Assembly: GCA_045615705.1 (NCBI GenBank) | Contig: JAZLFH010000009.1 | Coordinates: 1 to 30,244, forward strand | From: JAZLFH01 sp045615705 | GTDB taxonomy: Bacteria > Bacillota > Clostridia > UMGS1883 | Reading direction: 5' to 3' | Length of the DNA stretch: 30,244 nt | The notes under the pieces: model-generated | Seen by the model: only the letters and a program-made list of their open reading frames with translations | Databases searched by the model: none | Told to the model about the DNA's origin: nothing | Position numbers and translations under genes: made by a program | Shown: positions 14,446-21,624 of the stretch, piece by piece | Numbering within the stretch: position 1 is the stretch's first letter | Layout: every line of letters begins with the position of its first letter

Positions 14446-15456
14446 ATGAACAGACCGATAATAGCCGTCCCGATGGGCGACCCGGCAGGTATAGGACCCG
14501 AAATCATCATAAAAGCCTTAGGTGAAGAGATAAATAAAATCGCCCGTGTAGCGGTAGTTGGCGATAAAAGGGTTTTAAAAAATGCTATGACATTTTTTAA
14601 TATGCCACGCCTTAAAATTAATGTGATTGAAGACACAAAAAACGGAATTTATCAAGACGGTATAATTAATGTTGTTGATTTAAAAAATATTTCGCTAAGT
14701 GAATTTGAAATAGGTAAAGTAAATGCATCTTGCGGAGTGGCATCCTTTGAGTATATTAAAAAGGCAACGGAACTTGTTTTATCAAAAAAAGCAGATGCCA
14801 TCGCTACCGCACCTATAAATAAGGAATCTCTTAACTGCGGTAAAGTGCCTTTTATAGGACATACCGAAATTTTTGCATCTTTGACAAATACCCAAAATCC
14901 GCTGACGATTTTCTCTTTGAACGACACGCTTGTTTTCTTTTTGTCAAGGCATAAAAGTCTTATAAATGCTTGCAAAGACATAAAAAAAGACGAACTTATA
15001 GATTGTGTTAAAAAGAGTTTTATTGCAATGAAAAACTTAGGAATAAAAGACCCTGATATGGCAGTGGCGGGACTTAACCCGCATTGTGGCGAGCATGGAC
15101 TTTTCGGAGATGAGGAAGTTAAAGAAATCACTCCTGCTGTTTTAGAACTGCAAGAAATGGGATATAATGTAGCAGGGCCGATAGGGGCGGACTCGGTTTT
15201 CTTCCAGGCATTTTCGGGAAAGTACAAGAGCGTATTATCTTTGTATCACGACCAGGGACATATTGCAACAAAGTCGGTTGATTTTTATAAAACAATATCA
15301 ATAACTGCGGGAATGCCTTTGCTAAGGACATCGGTTGACCATGGAACAGCATTTGACATCGCAGGAAGAGGAACGGCGACAGACATAAGCATGAAAGAGG
15401 CAATAAAAGTGGCGGTAAAATATTCAACATATAAAAATTTGTACACACAAAATTAA
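14446..15456 (+). CDS. pdxA: PdxA/PdxA2-family 4-phosphate dehydrogenase
   Basis: 336 residues with the PdxA signature set: GDPAGIGPEI near the N-terminus, FIGHTE, the metal site around NPHCGEHGLFG, LYHDQGHIATK, and SVDHGTAFDIAG. The family oxidises 4-phospho-hydroxy acids with NAD and decarboxylates them: 4-phosphohydroxythreonine in vitamin B6 synthesis (PdxA), or 4-phospho-D-threonate/erythronate (PdxA2). Many Clostridia make B6 by PdxST, so PdxA2 is possible, but its usual kinase partner is not adjacent here. ATG 14446 with AAAGGTG (14434-14440) is preferred; codons further upstream lie in the terminator. Confidence 0.9.
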   Translation: MNRPIIAVPMGDPAGIGPEIIIKALGEEINKIARVAVVGDKRVLKNAMTFFNMPRLKINVIEDTKNGIYQDGIINVVDLKNISLSEFEIGKVNASCGVASFEYIKKATELVLSKKADAIATAPINKESLNCGKVPFIGHTEIFASLTNTQNPLTIFSLNDTLVFFLSRHKSLINACKDIKKDELIDCVKKSFIAMKNLGIKDPDMAVAGLNPHCGEHGLFGDEEVKEITPAVLELQEMGYNVAGPIGADSVFFQAFSGKYKSVLSLYHDQGHIATKSVDFYKTISITAGMPLLRTSVDHGTAFDIAGRGTATDISMKEAIKVAVKYSTYKNLYTQN

Positions 15457-15467
15457 CAAAACTATTC

Positions 15468-15496
15468 TTGCAAATGAATACCGTCTGTGATATAAT
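15468..15496 (+). promoter_or_regulatory. Promoter before the small membrane protein gene
   Basis: TTGCAA (15468-15473), 17-bp spacer, TATAAT (15491-15496) with an extended TGA. The start would be near 15503, only a few bases before the Shine-Dalgarno GAGGAG (15506-15511). Confidence 0.75.
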
Positions 15497-15521
15497 CCCT
15501 TACGGCGAGGAGATATTTGGT

Positions 15522-16112
15522 ATGGAAAATTTCAAGAAAAAGGCGGAAAATTTTTGGTACTATTATAAACGGTATGTGCTTATAGGTATAGTCGTTGTGG
15601 TGTTTTTGACAGTCGAGATTGTTTCTGCGTTAAATAAGGTTAAACCCGACATAATTGTAGCGTACATCGGAGAAAGTTATTTTGACACCGAAAAAGCGAA
15701 GCCGTTTACAGATAAACTTGCATCATATATCGGCGATGTAAACGGCGACAAGAAGGAAAAGGCCCTTTTTGTCGATAATACTATTGGCGGAGATGCAAAT
15801 CAAGTCCTTTATCTAAAACAGAAGGCGGAAACATTATTTTTGTCGGGACAAAATTCTTTGTTCCTAATTGAGGGCAAGTTTGCAGAAGCATATGCTTTAA
15901 GCCAAGCCAATTTCTTGCCTCTTGAAGGTGCAAAAGAAGGTCTTTCAAACGAAAACGGAATTTATGCCGTAAAAGTTGATATGAGTGAGTATGGGTATAT
16001 GGGCAATGATTTGTATTGCCTTGTATATGATGCCGGAGAAGACAATGAAAAATGGGAATCAGTCCTTTCGGCAGCGAAAAAAGGTGCGGAATATATGATT
16101 TCGCAACAATAA
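15522..16112 (+). CDS. Single-pass membrane protein of unknown function
   Basis: 196 residues from ATG 15522, chosen because GAGGAG lies about 10 nt before it and the promoter -10 overlaps the longer frame. The N-terminus is MENFKKKAENFWYYYKRY, followed by one hydrophobic segment (about 19-40, LIGIVVVVFLTVEIVSAL), so a short cytoplasmic tail and a roughly 155-residue extracytoplasmic domain are predicted. The outer part has no motif I recognise. It is followed within 14 bp by yajC, so it is probably cotranscribed with that gene and may be linked to protein export, but nothing in the sequence proves this. Confidence 0.7.
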   Translation: MENFKKKAENFWYYYKRYVLIGIVVVVFLTVEIVSALNKVKPDIIVAYIGESYFDTEKAKPFTDKLASYIGDVNGDKKEKALFVDNTIGGDANQVLYLKQKAETLFLSGQNSLFLIEGKFAEAYALSQANFLPLEGAKEGLSNENGIYAVKVDMSEYGYMGNDLYCLVYDAGEDNEKWESVLSAAKKGAEYMISQQ

Positions 16113-16126
16113 AAGGAGAGATTAAT

Positions 16127-16501
16127 ATGTCAGAGCAGGGTGGCGGAATCATCGGAACAGTATTGTATTTTGCTGTAATTATTGCAGTGTTTTACTTTAT
16201 ACTTATCCGTCCGCAGAAAAAACAACAGAAGCAACTTTCAAAGATGATTGATTCAATGCGGGTTGGAGATGATGTTGTAACAATAAGCGGAGTACTCGGA
16301 AAAATCGTTACAATCAAAGAGGATGAGGTAACAATTGAAACAAGTGCGGACAGAACAAAACTCAGACTTCAAAAGACTGCAATTAAGTCAGTCCTTACCG
16401 TTCATGATGAAGAAGATGATGAAGAGTATGAATATGTTTATGAAACAGTAGAACCTGAAAAGAAAGACAAGAAGAAAGACAAAAAGAACAAGGAATTTTA
16501 A
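16127..16501 (+). CDS. yajC: YajC, preprotein translocase accessory subunit
   Basis: 124 residues: one N-terminal transmembrane segment (about 9-28, GTVLYFAVIIAVFYFILIRP) followed by the family hallmark RPQKKQQKQ and a small cytoplasmic domain (MRVGDDVVTISGVLGKIV.I..D.VTIET). The tail is very acidic and then lysine-rich (EEDDEEYEY...KKDKKKDKKNKEF). YajC joins SecDF beside SecYEG. AAAAGGAG (16111-16118) precedes ATG 16127. secD and secF follow after one small gene, the usual neighbourhood. Confidence 0.93.
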   Translation: MSEQGGGIIGTVLYFAVIIAVFYFILIRPQKKQQKQLSKMIDSMRVGDDVVTISGVLGKIVTIKEDEVTIETSADRTKLRLQKTAIKSVLTVHDEEDDEEYEYVYETVEPEKKDKKKDKKNKEF

Positions 16502-16515
16502 AGAATATAAAAAAA

Positions 16516-16550
16516 CCCTTCGGAATATAAATGTTTCGGAGGGATTTTTT
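16516..16550 (+). terminator. Terminator whose 3' arm contains the next gene's ribosome binding site
   Basis: CCCTTCGGAA (16516-16525) pairs with TTTCGGAGGG (16534-16543), 10 pairs including two G-U, followed by ATTTTTT and then directly by an ATG. The GGAGGG of the 3' arm is at the right distance (7 nt) to be the Shine-Dalgarno of the TIGR04086 gene. Confidence 0.75.
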
Positions 16551-16946
16551 ATGAATAAAAATCAAAATGTGCAACATAGACCGATGATGTATGTGAAAAG
16601 CGTATTAATTTCATTGCTGTTTACATTTACTGTGCTTGTTATATTTTCAATCGTTGCATCTTACACCAACTTGGAGGAAAAATATCTTACCGCAATAATT
16701 AACACGGCAAACTATATTTCGATGGGACTTTGCGGTTTTTTGTTTTCTGTAAAAAGAATGAAAAACGGTGCAGTGATAGGACTTTTGGGCGGGATTGTTT
16801 ATGCTGTCGTCATATATGTTTTGGGTATCTTGTTTTTTTCGTCTTTCAGTATCAATCCTTTTAATTTGCTTTTAGGTGCAATTTTAGGTATGGTAGGCGG
16901 AATTATAGGGGTAAATAAAAAACCTGTAAAAAAGTTAAATCTATAA
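16551..16946 (+). CDS. TIGR04086 family membrane protein
   Basis: 131 residues with four predicted membrane segments (about 15-37, 47-67, 72-95 and 101-120) and the glycine-rich pattern of TIGR04086/YrzE proteins (SMGLCGFLFSVKRMKNGAVIGLLGGIVY; LLLGAILGMVGGIIGV). The family is often found next to yajC and secDF in Clostridia; its function is unknown. The ATG at 16551 directly follows the T-tract of the upstream terminator, whose 3' stem arm provides the ribosome binding site, so translation may depend on the state of that hairpin. Confidence 0.8.
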   Translation: MNKNQNVQHRPMMYVKSVLISLLFTFTVLVIFSIVASYTNLEEKYLTAIINTANYISMGLCGFLFSVKRMKNGAVIGLLGGIVYAVVIYVLGILFFSSFSINPFNLLLGAILGMVGGIIGVNKKPVKKLNL

Positions 16947-16964
16947 TAAAAAGCCAAAAAAAGG

Positions 16965-16993
16965 TTGACTATTTGAGAAAAACTTTGTATAAT
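16965..16993 (+). promoter_or_regulatory. Promoter of secDF
   Basis: TTGACT (16965-16970), 17-bp spacer, TATAAT (16988-16993). The start would be near 17000, giving a short leader with AAGGAGG before secD. Confidence 0.85.
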
Positions 16994-17033
16994 TGTGCTG
17001 TTATGTTGATATAAACTTAAGGAGGAAAACACA

Positions 17034-18365
17034 ATGAAAGCAAAAAGCATAATTTCATTTGTGCTGGTGCTGGCTATCATTGCCGGAATCGCTTATGTAA
17101 CAGCATTTGATGTTTCTATCGGCAGTTTAAGAGTGCCCAGCATCTTTGACAAAGACCTTGGTATAAGACAGGGGCTTGATTTGGTCGGAGGATCAATACT
17201 TGTATTTGCTCCCGATCTTGAAGAAAATCAAAAGGCAACGGCTTCCGATATGGATGCGGCAGAGGAAGTTATCCGCCGCCGTCTTGAAGGACAAGGATAT
17301 TTTGATGCATCTATTTCAAGAGAAGGCGACAATAATATCAGAGTTGAAATTCCCAATGTTGCAGATTCCAACCAGGCAGTTGAAATCATCGGTGCCACAG
17401 CAAAATTACAGTTCGTTGATGCAGATAATCAAGAGGTTATGACAGGCTCTAAGGATTTCATCAAGTCCGCAGAGGCAACTTACGGTGCAGTTGACAACAC
17501 CGGCAACAATCAGGGATATTATGTTCTTCTTACTCTTACAGAGCAGGGAAGAAGTGCATTTAAAACTGCAACGGAAAAGGCTATCGCGGGACAGGCTGAT
17601 AATAAAAACTATATTAGCATAGTTTTGGACGACCAGATTCAGATGAGCCCGACTGTTGAAGAAGTTATCGACAGTGAAACATGTATAATCAGAGGTAACT
17701 ACACAGCTGAAGAAGCAAAGAATGTTGCTTCACTTATAAATTCCGGACAACTTCCTTTCGGACTTAAAGTTGTGGAAAACAGAAGTGTTGGAGCAACACT
17801 TGGCGAGGGCGTTTTGGAAACATCACTTAAAGCAGCACTTATCGGTATTATTCTCGTAATGCTCCTTATGTTGTTGTTCTATCGTCTCCCGGGTCTTGTT
17901 TCAGACATCAGTTTGGTTGCATATATAACAGTATTTTGTTTGATACTTGCAGGATTTTATATTAAAGGCGGATACAGAATTACTCTTACACTTCCGGGTA
18001 TCGCAGGCGTAATTCTTTCAATAGGTATGGCTGTTGATGCCAATGTTGTTATCTTCGAGAGAATTAAAGAAGAACTCAACGCAGGCAAGACTGTAAGAGC
18101 AGCGGTTGATGCAGGTTTCCACCGTGCACTTTCGGCGGTTATCGACTCAAACATTACAACGGTTATTGCGGCAGTTGTTCTGTATATCTTCGGTACGGGT
18201 ACAATCAAAGGCTTTGCAGTAACACTCTTTATCGGTGTTGTTTTAAGTATGCTTACTGCTATATCGCTGACAAGATTCTTACTTCGTCAAATCGTTGGAT
18301 TTGGAGTAAAGAATCCTACGCTTTATGGTGCTTCATTAAGAAAGGAGGACAAGCAGAATGCGTAA
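17034..18365 (+). CDS. secD: SecD, protein translocase subunit
   Basis: 443 residues: an N-terminal membrane segment (about 5-25), a large extracytoplasmic region starting with the SecD hallmark GIRQGLDLVGGS and RRRLEGQGYFDASI, and five C-terminal membrane segments of the SecD/SecF/RND fold (LPGIAGVILSIGMAVDANVVIFERIKEEL is the family's TM4 motif). SecD and SecF use the proton motive force to pull secreted proteins outward after SecA-SecYEG transport. It is shorter than E. coli SecD but normal for Clostridia. It has AAGGAGG upstream and overlaps secF by 8 bp. Confidence 0.95.
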   Translation: MKAKSIISFVLVLAIIAGIAYVTAFDVSIGSLRVPSIFDKDLGIRQGLDLVGGSILVFAPDLEENQKATASDMDAAEEVIRRRLEGQGYFDASISREGDNNIRVEIPNVADSNQAVEIIGATAKLQFVDADNQEVMTGSKDFIKSAEATYGAVDNTGNNQGYYVLLTLTEQGRSAFKTATEKAIAGQADNKNYISIVLDDQIQMSPTVEEVIDSETCIIRGNYTAEEAKNVASLINSGQLPFGLKVVENRSVGATLGEGVLETSLKAALIGIILVMLLMLLFYRLPGLVSDISLVAYITVFCLILAGFYIKGGYRITLTLPGIAGVILSIGMAVDANVVIFERIKEELNAGKTVRAAVDAGFHRALSAVIDSNITTVIAAVVLYIFGTGTIKGFAVTLFIGVVLSMLTAISLTRFLLRQIVGFGVKNPTLYGASLRKEDKQNA

Positions 18366-19257
18366 TCCTTCATTAAACAAGAAAATTTTCTTTACAATCC
18401 CCGCAATTATAATCCTTGTTGGGATAATCTTCTGCGTAGCAATTACACCTAAGGGATTTAACCTTGGTATTGATTTTAAGGGTGGTACAGAGTTTGAGAT
18501 AGATATAGATCGTGAGTACACACCGGAAATCGAGGGCCAAATCAGAACTATTATCTCAGATTGTACAAATCAGTCTAACGGCGTGCAGATTCGTACCGCC
18601 GGCGAAGGCGATAATCAGACAATTCTTGTAACAATGCTCGAACTTACGAACGAACAAGGAACAGCAGTCAGAAAAGCATTGTCGGAGAACTTCTCTATCG
18701 ACTCGAACAAAATTCAACTTGACCAGGTAGGACAGACGGTCAGCCAGAAACTCGTTGCAAATGCTATCTATTCTATTTTGATTGCAGTAGCACTTATGCT
18801 TTTGTACATCTGGATTCGCTTTGACCTTCAGTCGGGCAGTGCAGCGGTTTTGGCACTTTGCCATGATGTGCTTATAATGTTTAGTTATTATGCAATTTTC
18901 CGTAACCCCATTAACACAAGTTTTATTGCAGCAATTCTTACAATTGTCGGTTACTCCATCAACGCAACAATCGTTGTGTTCGACAGAGTTCGTGAAAACG
19001 GTAAGAAGATGAGAAAAGCAAGTTTTACCGAGATTGCAGACACATCAATCAGACAGTCATACGGAAGAGCAATCAACAGTTCACTTACAACACTCTTCAC
19101 GATCGGTTCACTCTTTATCTTCGGTGTTTCCGATATAAGAGAATTTGCACTTCCAATCATTATCGGTCTTGTGGCAGGAACATATTCTTCATTGTTTATA
19201 TCTGCTCCGTTCTGGGCGTTTTGGAAAGAAAGTGCAAAGAAATCAAACGCAAGATAA
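18358..19257 (+). CDS. secF: SecF, protein translocase subunit
   Basis: 299 residues with the SecF layout: an N-terminal membrane segment (about 9-28), GFNLGIDFKGGTEFEI, an extracytoplasmic domain to about 130, then five membrane segments with TIVGYSINATIVVFDRVREN and TSIRQSYGRAINSSLTT. It forms the SecDF complex with the preceding gene, and the two are separate here rather than fused as in B. subtilis. AAAGGAGG lies inside the end of secD, so translation is coupled. Confidence 0.95.
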   Translation: MRNPSLNKKIFFTIPAIIILVGIIFCVAITPKGFNLGIDFKGGTEFEIDIDREYTPEIEGQIRTIISDCTNQSNGVQIRTAGEGDNQTILVTMLELTNEQGTAVRKALSENFSIDSNKIQLDQVGQTVSQKLVANAIYSILIAVALMLLYIWIRFDLQSGSAAVLALCHDVLIMFSYYAIFRNPINTSFIAAILTIVGYSINATIVVFDRVRENGKKMRKASFTEIADTSIRQSYGRAINSSLTTLFTIGSLFIFGVSDIREFALPIIIGLVAGTYSSLFISAPFWAFWKESAKKSNAR

Positions 19258-19272
19258 TTTTAGTTTAAACTT

Positions 19273-19304
19273 AACAAGCCGTGCATTGCACGGCTTGTTT
19301 TTTT
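19273..19304 (+). terminator. Terminator after secF
   Basis: AACAAGCCGTGC (19273-19284) pairs with GCACGGCTTGTT (19288-19299), followed by TTTTT. Confidence 0.9.
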
Positions 19305-19589
19305 ATTTGAAAATATTATAAAAAGTATGTGTAACAAAAAATTTAAGACATACAAAGATACTTCTGGATAAGAAGTTTTTTAGAATCATAATACATTGGT
19401 TTATTAAAATTTTAAAAACTAAGTTTTACATTAGTCTTTAAACTATAATTAAACCAATGTTTTTTTGTATATTATGTGCTTTATGAGTCCGGGTGCGTTT
19501 TTAAAGCACTTTTTTTGTGCAATAAAAGTGCGATAAATCAGCGTTTTTTTGTATCATACATAAAAATATAATTATTTTGAAAAAAAGAC
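19305..19589 (+). other. Non-coding stretch with tandem terminator-like hairpins before mraZ
   Basis: No gene is visible. The stretch holds a hairpin ACTTCT/AGAAGT with TTTTT (19360-19381), a long-range stem ACATTGGTTTA/TAAACCAATGT with a 46-nt loop and T7 (19393-19467), and GTGCTTTA/TAAAGCAC with T8 (19476-19517). A competing pairing, GCACTTTT (19506-19513) with AAAAGTGC (19525-19532), would break the last one. A further T7 run lies near 19543. No convincing promoter was seen inside. Confidence 0.55.
19476..19517 (+). terminator. Terminator with 18-nt loop upstream of mraZ
   Basis: GTGCTTTA (19476-19483) pairs with TAAAGCAC (19502-19509), followed by a run of T. The loop contains a GC-rich GTCCGGGTGCG stretch that stands out in this AT-rich region. 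Confidence 0.65.
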
Positions 19590-19618
19590 TTGATTTTATT
19601 GTAATTGTATTGTAAAAT
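19590..19618 (+). promoter_or_regulatory. Promoter of the mraZ/dcw cluster
   Basis: TTGATT (19590-19595), 17-bp spacer, TAAAAT (19613-19618). The start would be near 19625, directly before the MraZ boxes. Confidence 0.7.
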
Positions 19619-19627
19619 AGCAATGTA

Positions 19628-19663
19628 GTGGAGAAAAGTGCCACTAAATGGAACAAAGTGGGT
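19628..19663 (+). promoter_or_regulatory. Four MraZ boxes with 10-bp period
   Basis: TGGAG, TGCCA, TGGAA and TGGGT begin at 19629, 19639, 19649 and 19659, each followed by 5 spacer bases. MraZ is known to bind TGGGN direct repeats at 10-bp intervals upstream of its own gene. The last box overlaps the Shine-Dalgarno (GGGTGAG). The second box is the weakest match. Confidence 0.75.
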
Positions 19664-19671
19664 GAGCAAAA

Positions 19672-20106
19672 ATGTTTTCGGGTGAGTTTATTCACAATAT
19701 TGATTCTAAGGGCAGAGTAATAATTCCTGCTCGTTTTCGTGATGCACTCGGCGACACTTTTGTAATCACAAAAGGCTTTGAAAACTGTCTTTCGGTTTAT
19801 ACGAATGACGAATGGGAAAAGGTTTCACAAAAACTTGGCGAACTTCCCTCAAACCAAAAGAATGCTCGCAGAATACAGAGAATTTTTCTTTCCGGAGCCT
19901 GCCCTTGCGAAGCGGACAAGCAGGGTAGATTTTTAATTCCGCCAACGCTCAGGACTCACGCAAATCTTGACAAAGAGGTTGTAATAATAGGCGATTATAA
20001 CAAACTTGAAATTTGGGATAAAGATACTTGGAACAGTTATATTAACGATGAAAACGAACTTTCTCCCGAAGAAGCGGCGGAGAGTTTAGACGGAATATCT
20101 TTTTAA
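19672..20106 (+). CDS. mraZ: MraZ transcriptional regulator
   Basis: 144 residues with two AbrB-like SpoVT/MraZ repeats, each carrying the DxxxR motif: DSKGRVIIPARFR (residues 11-23) and DKQGRFLIPPTLR (about 82-94). MraZ forms a ring-shaped oligomer and represses the dcw operon by binding repeats at its own promoter; four such boxes lie just upstream. It is the first gene of the cluster and is followed by rsmH after 3 bp, so the two are cotranscribed. Confidence 0.95.
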   Translation: MFSGEFIHNIDSKGRVIIPARFRDALGDTFVITKGFENCLSVYTNDEWEKVSQKLGELPSNQKNARRIQRIFLSGACPCEADKQGRFLIPPTLRTHANLDKEVVIIGDYNKLEIWDKDTWNSYINDENELSPEEAAESLDGISF

Positions 20107-20109
20107 AAT

Positions 20110-21054
20110 ATGAAAGAGTACAAGCATACCACAGTCCTTTTAAATGAAGCAATAGACGCTTTAAATGTGGAGAAAGGCAAGATATATGCAGACTTCACTT
20201 TGGGCGGAGGGGGACACACCTCACTCATCTTAGAAAGAGGAGGAACGGTCATAGGAATAGACCGTGATATGGATGCAATAAACAGTTGCAAAGAAAGGTT
20301 TAAAGACTACAAAGACCGTTTTTTCCCGGTTCATTCAAACTACGCAAGAATAAAAAAAATACTCGAAGAAAAAAGCCTTAAAGGTCTTGATGGAATTGTA
20401 GTGGATCTTGGAGTTTCATCTTTTCAGTTGGATGAGGAAAGCCGAGGCTTTTCATATATGAATGATGCTCCGCTCGATATGAGAATGGACAGAGAGGATA
20501 CCCTTACGGCGAAAGATGTTGTAAATAACTACTCGGTAAAAGAACTTGAAAACATAATTTTTTCTTACGGTGAAGAGCGATGGGCAAAGAGAATTGCCGA
20601 ATTTATAGAAAAGAGCAGGAAAGAGAAAAGAATTGAAACAACGGGTGAACTCGTTGAAATCATAAAATCCGCAATTCCCAAGGATGCAAGAAGAGATGGA
20701 CCACACCCCGCTAAGAGAACATTTCAGGCGATAAGAATAGAAGTAAATAAAGAGTTGGAACTTTTAAGTGATGCGATAAAGGATGCACTGCTTTCTCTTA
20801 ATGACAAAGGAAGGATTTCGGTGATAACTTTTCACTCACTTGAAGACAGAATAGTAAAAAATGTGTTTTCCGCACTTGCAAAAGGTTGCGAGTGTCCCAA
20901 AGAACTTCCGATATGCGTTTGCGGGAAAAAAGAAGAAATAAAGATAATAACAAAGAAACCTATAATACCGACAGAAGAAGAAATTAAAAACAATCCACGC
21001 TCACGAAGTGCTAAGCTGAGAGTTGCCGAAAGGAAGGGAAACCATGTACATTAA
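20110..21054 (+). CDS. rsmH: 16S rRNA (cytosine-1402-N4) methyltransferase RsmH
   Basis: 314 residues. The SAM-binding motif DFTLGGGGHTSLIL (about 29-42), GIDRDMDAI, DLGVSSFQLDEESRGFSY and the C-terminal signature ITFHSLEDRIVKN are all typical of RsmH (MraW). It methylates C1402 of 16S rRNA in the small ribosomal subunit. Its place between mraZ and ftsL is conserved across bacteria. The gene begins 3 bp after mraZ and overlaps ftsL by 11 bp. Confidence 0.96.
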   Translation: MKEYKHTTVLLNEAIDALNVEKGKIYADFTLGGGGHTSLILERGGTVIGIDRDMDAINSCKERFKDYKDRFFPVHSNYARIKKILEEKSLKGLDGIVVDLGVSSFQLDEESRGFSYMNDAPLDMRMDREDTLTAKDVVNNYSVKELENIIFSYGEERWAKRIAEFIEKSRKEKRIETTGELVEIIKSAIPKDARRDGPHPAKRTFQAIRIEVNKELELLSDAIKDALLSLNDKGRISVITFHSLEDRIVKNVFSALAKGCECPKELPICVCGKKEEIKIITKKPIIPTEEEIKNNPRSRSAKLRVAERKGNHVH

Positions 21055-21523
21055 TTCATCGAACGCATACAAACTTGATGATTTTCGAATTGAACAAAGA
21101 GCAGAAGAAGAACGAAGAAAACTTTTGGCACAGAAAAAGCGTAGAATCCTGGAAAGAAAGCGTATGAAGAAGAGGTTTGTTGCGTTCACGGTTTTTGTTG
21201 CCATTGTTGCTTTTGCCGCACTTTGCCAGAATGCTTTTGTGGCAAAAGAATTTGAAAAACTTAACGAAAAGCGTGAAAAGAGCAACCTTTTGGAAGCACA
21301 AATAATAAAAAAAGAAAACAGTATTCAGTCTATGATAGACCTTGACAATGTTGAGAAGGTTGCAACTGAAAAACTGGGAATGCATCGCCCGGAAAAAAAC
21401 CAAACCATATATGTTTCTCATAAAATAGAGAGCAAAGGCGAAATTGTAAAGTCGTCAAACAGCAAAAATGTAGTGAAGGGATTCATTTCAAAACTCGGGT
21501 CAATATTGCAATATTTGTATTGA
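21044..21523 (+). CDS. ftsL: FtsL-like cell division protein
   Basis: 159 residues with the FtsL/DivIC plan: a basic cytoplasmic tail (about 1-44, rich in R, K and E), one membrane segment (about 45-66, RFVAFTVFVAIVAFAALCQ), a coiled coil (EFEKLNEKREKSNLLEAQI) and a short conserved end (LGMHRPEKNQTIYV). FtsL joins FtsB/DivIC and FtsQ/DivIB at the septum. The call relies mainly on topology and position, since the sequence is poorly conserved. ATG 21044 is chosen because AAAGGAAGGG lies just before it; a TTG at 21023 is also in frame. Confidence 0.85.
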   Translation: MYINSSNAYKLDDFRIEQRAEEERRKLLAQKKRRILERKRMKKRFVAFTVFVAIVAFAALCQNAFVAKEFEKLNEKREKSNLLEAQIIKKENSIQSMIDLDNVEKVATEKLGMHRPEKNQTIYVSHKIESKGEIVKSSNSKNVVKGFISKLGSILQYLY

Positions 21524-21563
21524 AAAAGAATACAGTGCATAGATATATAATGTAAAAACAAAC

Positions 21564-21596
21564 AAGAGTGCACCAAATGGGGGCATTCTTCGTTTT
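21564..21596 (+). terminator. Hairpin between ftsL and the PBP gene, terminator-like
   Basis: AAGAGTGC (21564-21571) pairs with GCATTCTT (21583-21590), including one G-U, followed by CGTTTT. The T run is weak, so it may be an attenuator within the cluster rather than a full terminator. Confidence 0.45.
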
Positions 21597-21624
21597 GCAT
21601 ATTAGAGATAATTGAGGAAATAGT

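Noticed and set aside
14652..15227. A 191-codon frame on the minus strand opposite pdxA
   Set aside because: Shadow of a gene with full PdxA motifs; no family resemblance of its own.
21520..21551. A promoter before the PBP gene (TTGAAA ... TATAAT)
   Set aside because: The spacer is 20 bp and no extended -10 is present, so support is too weak.
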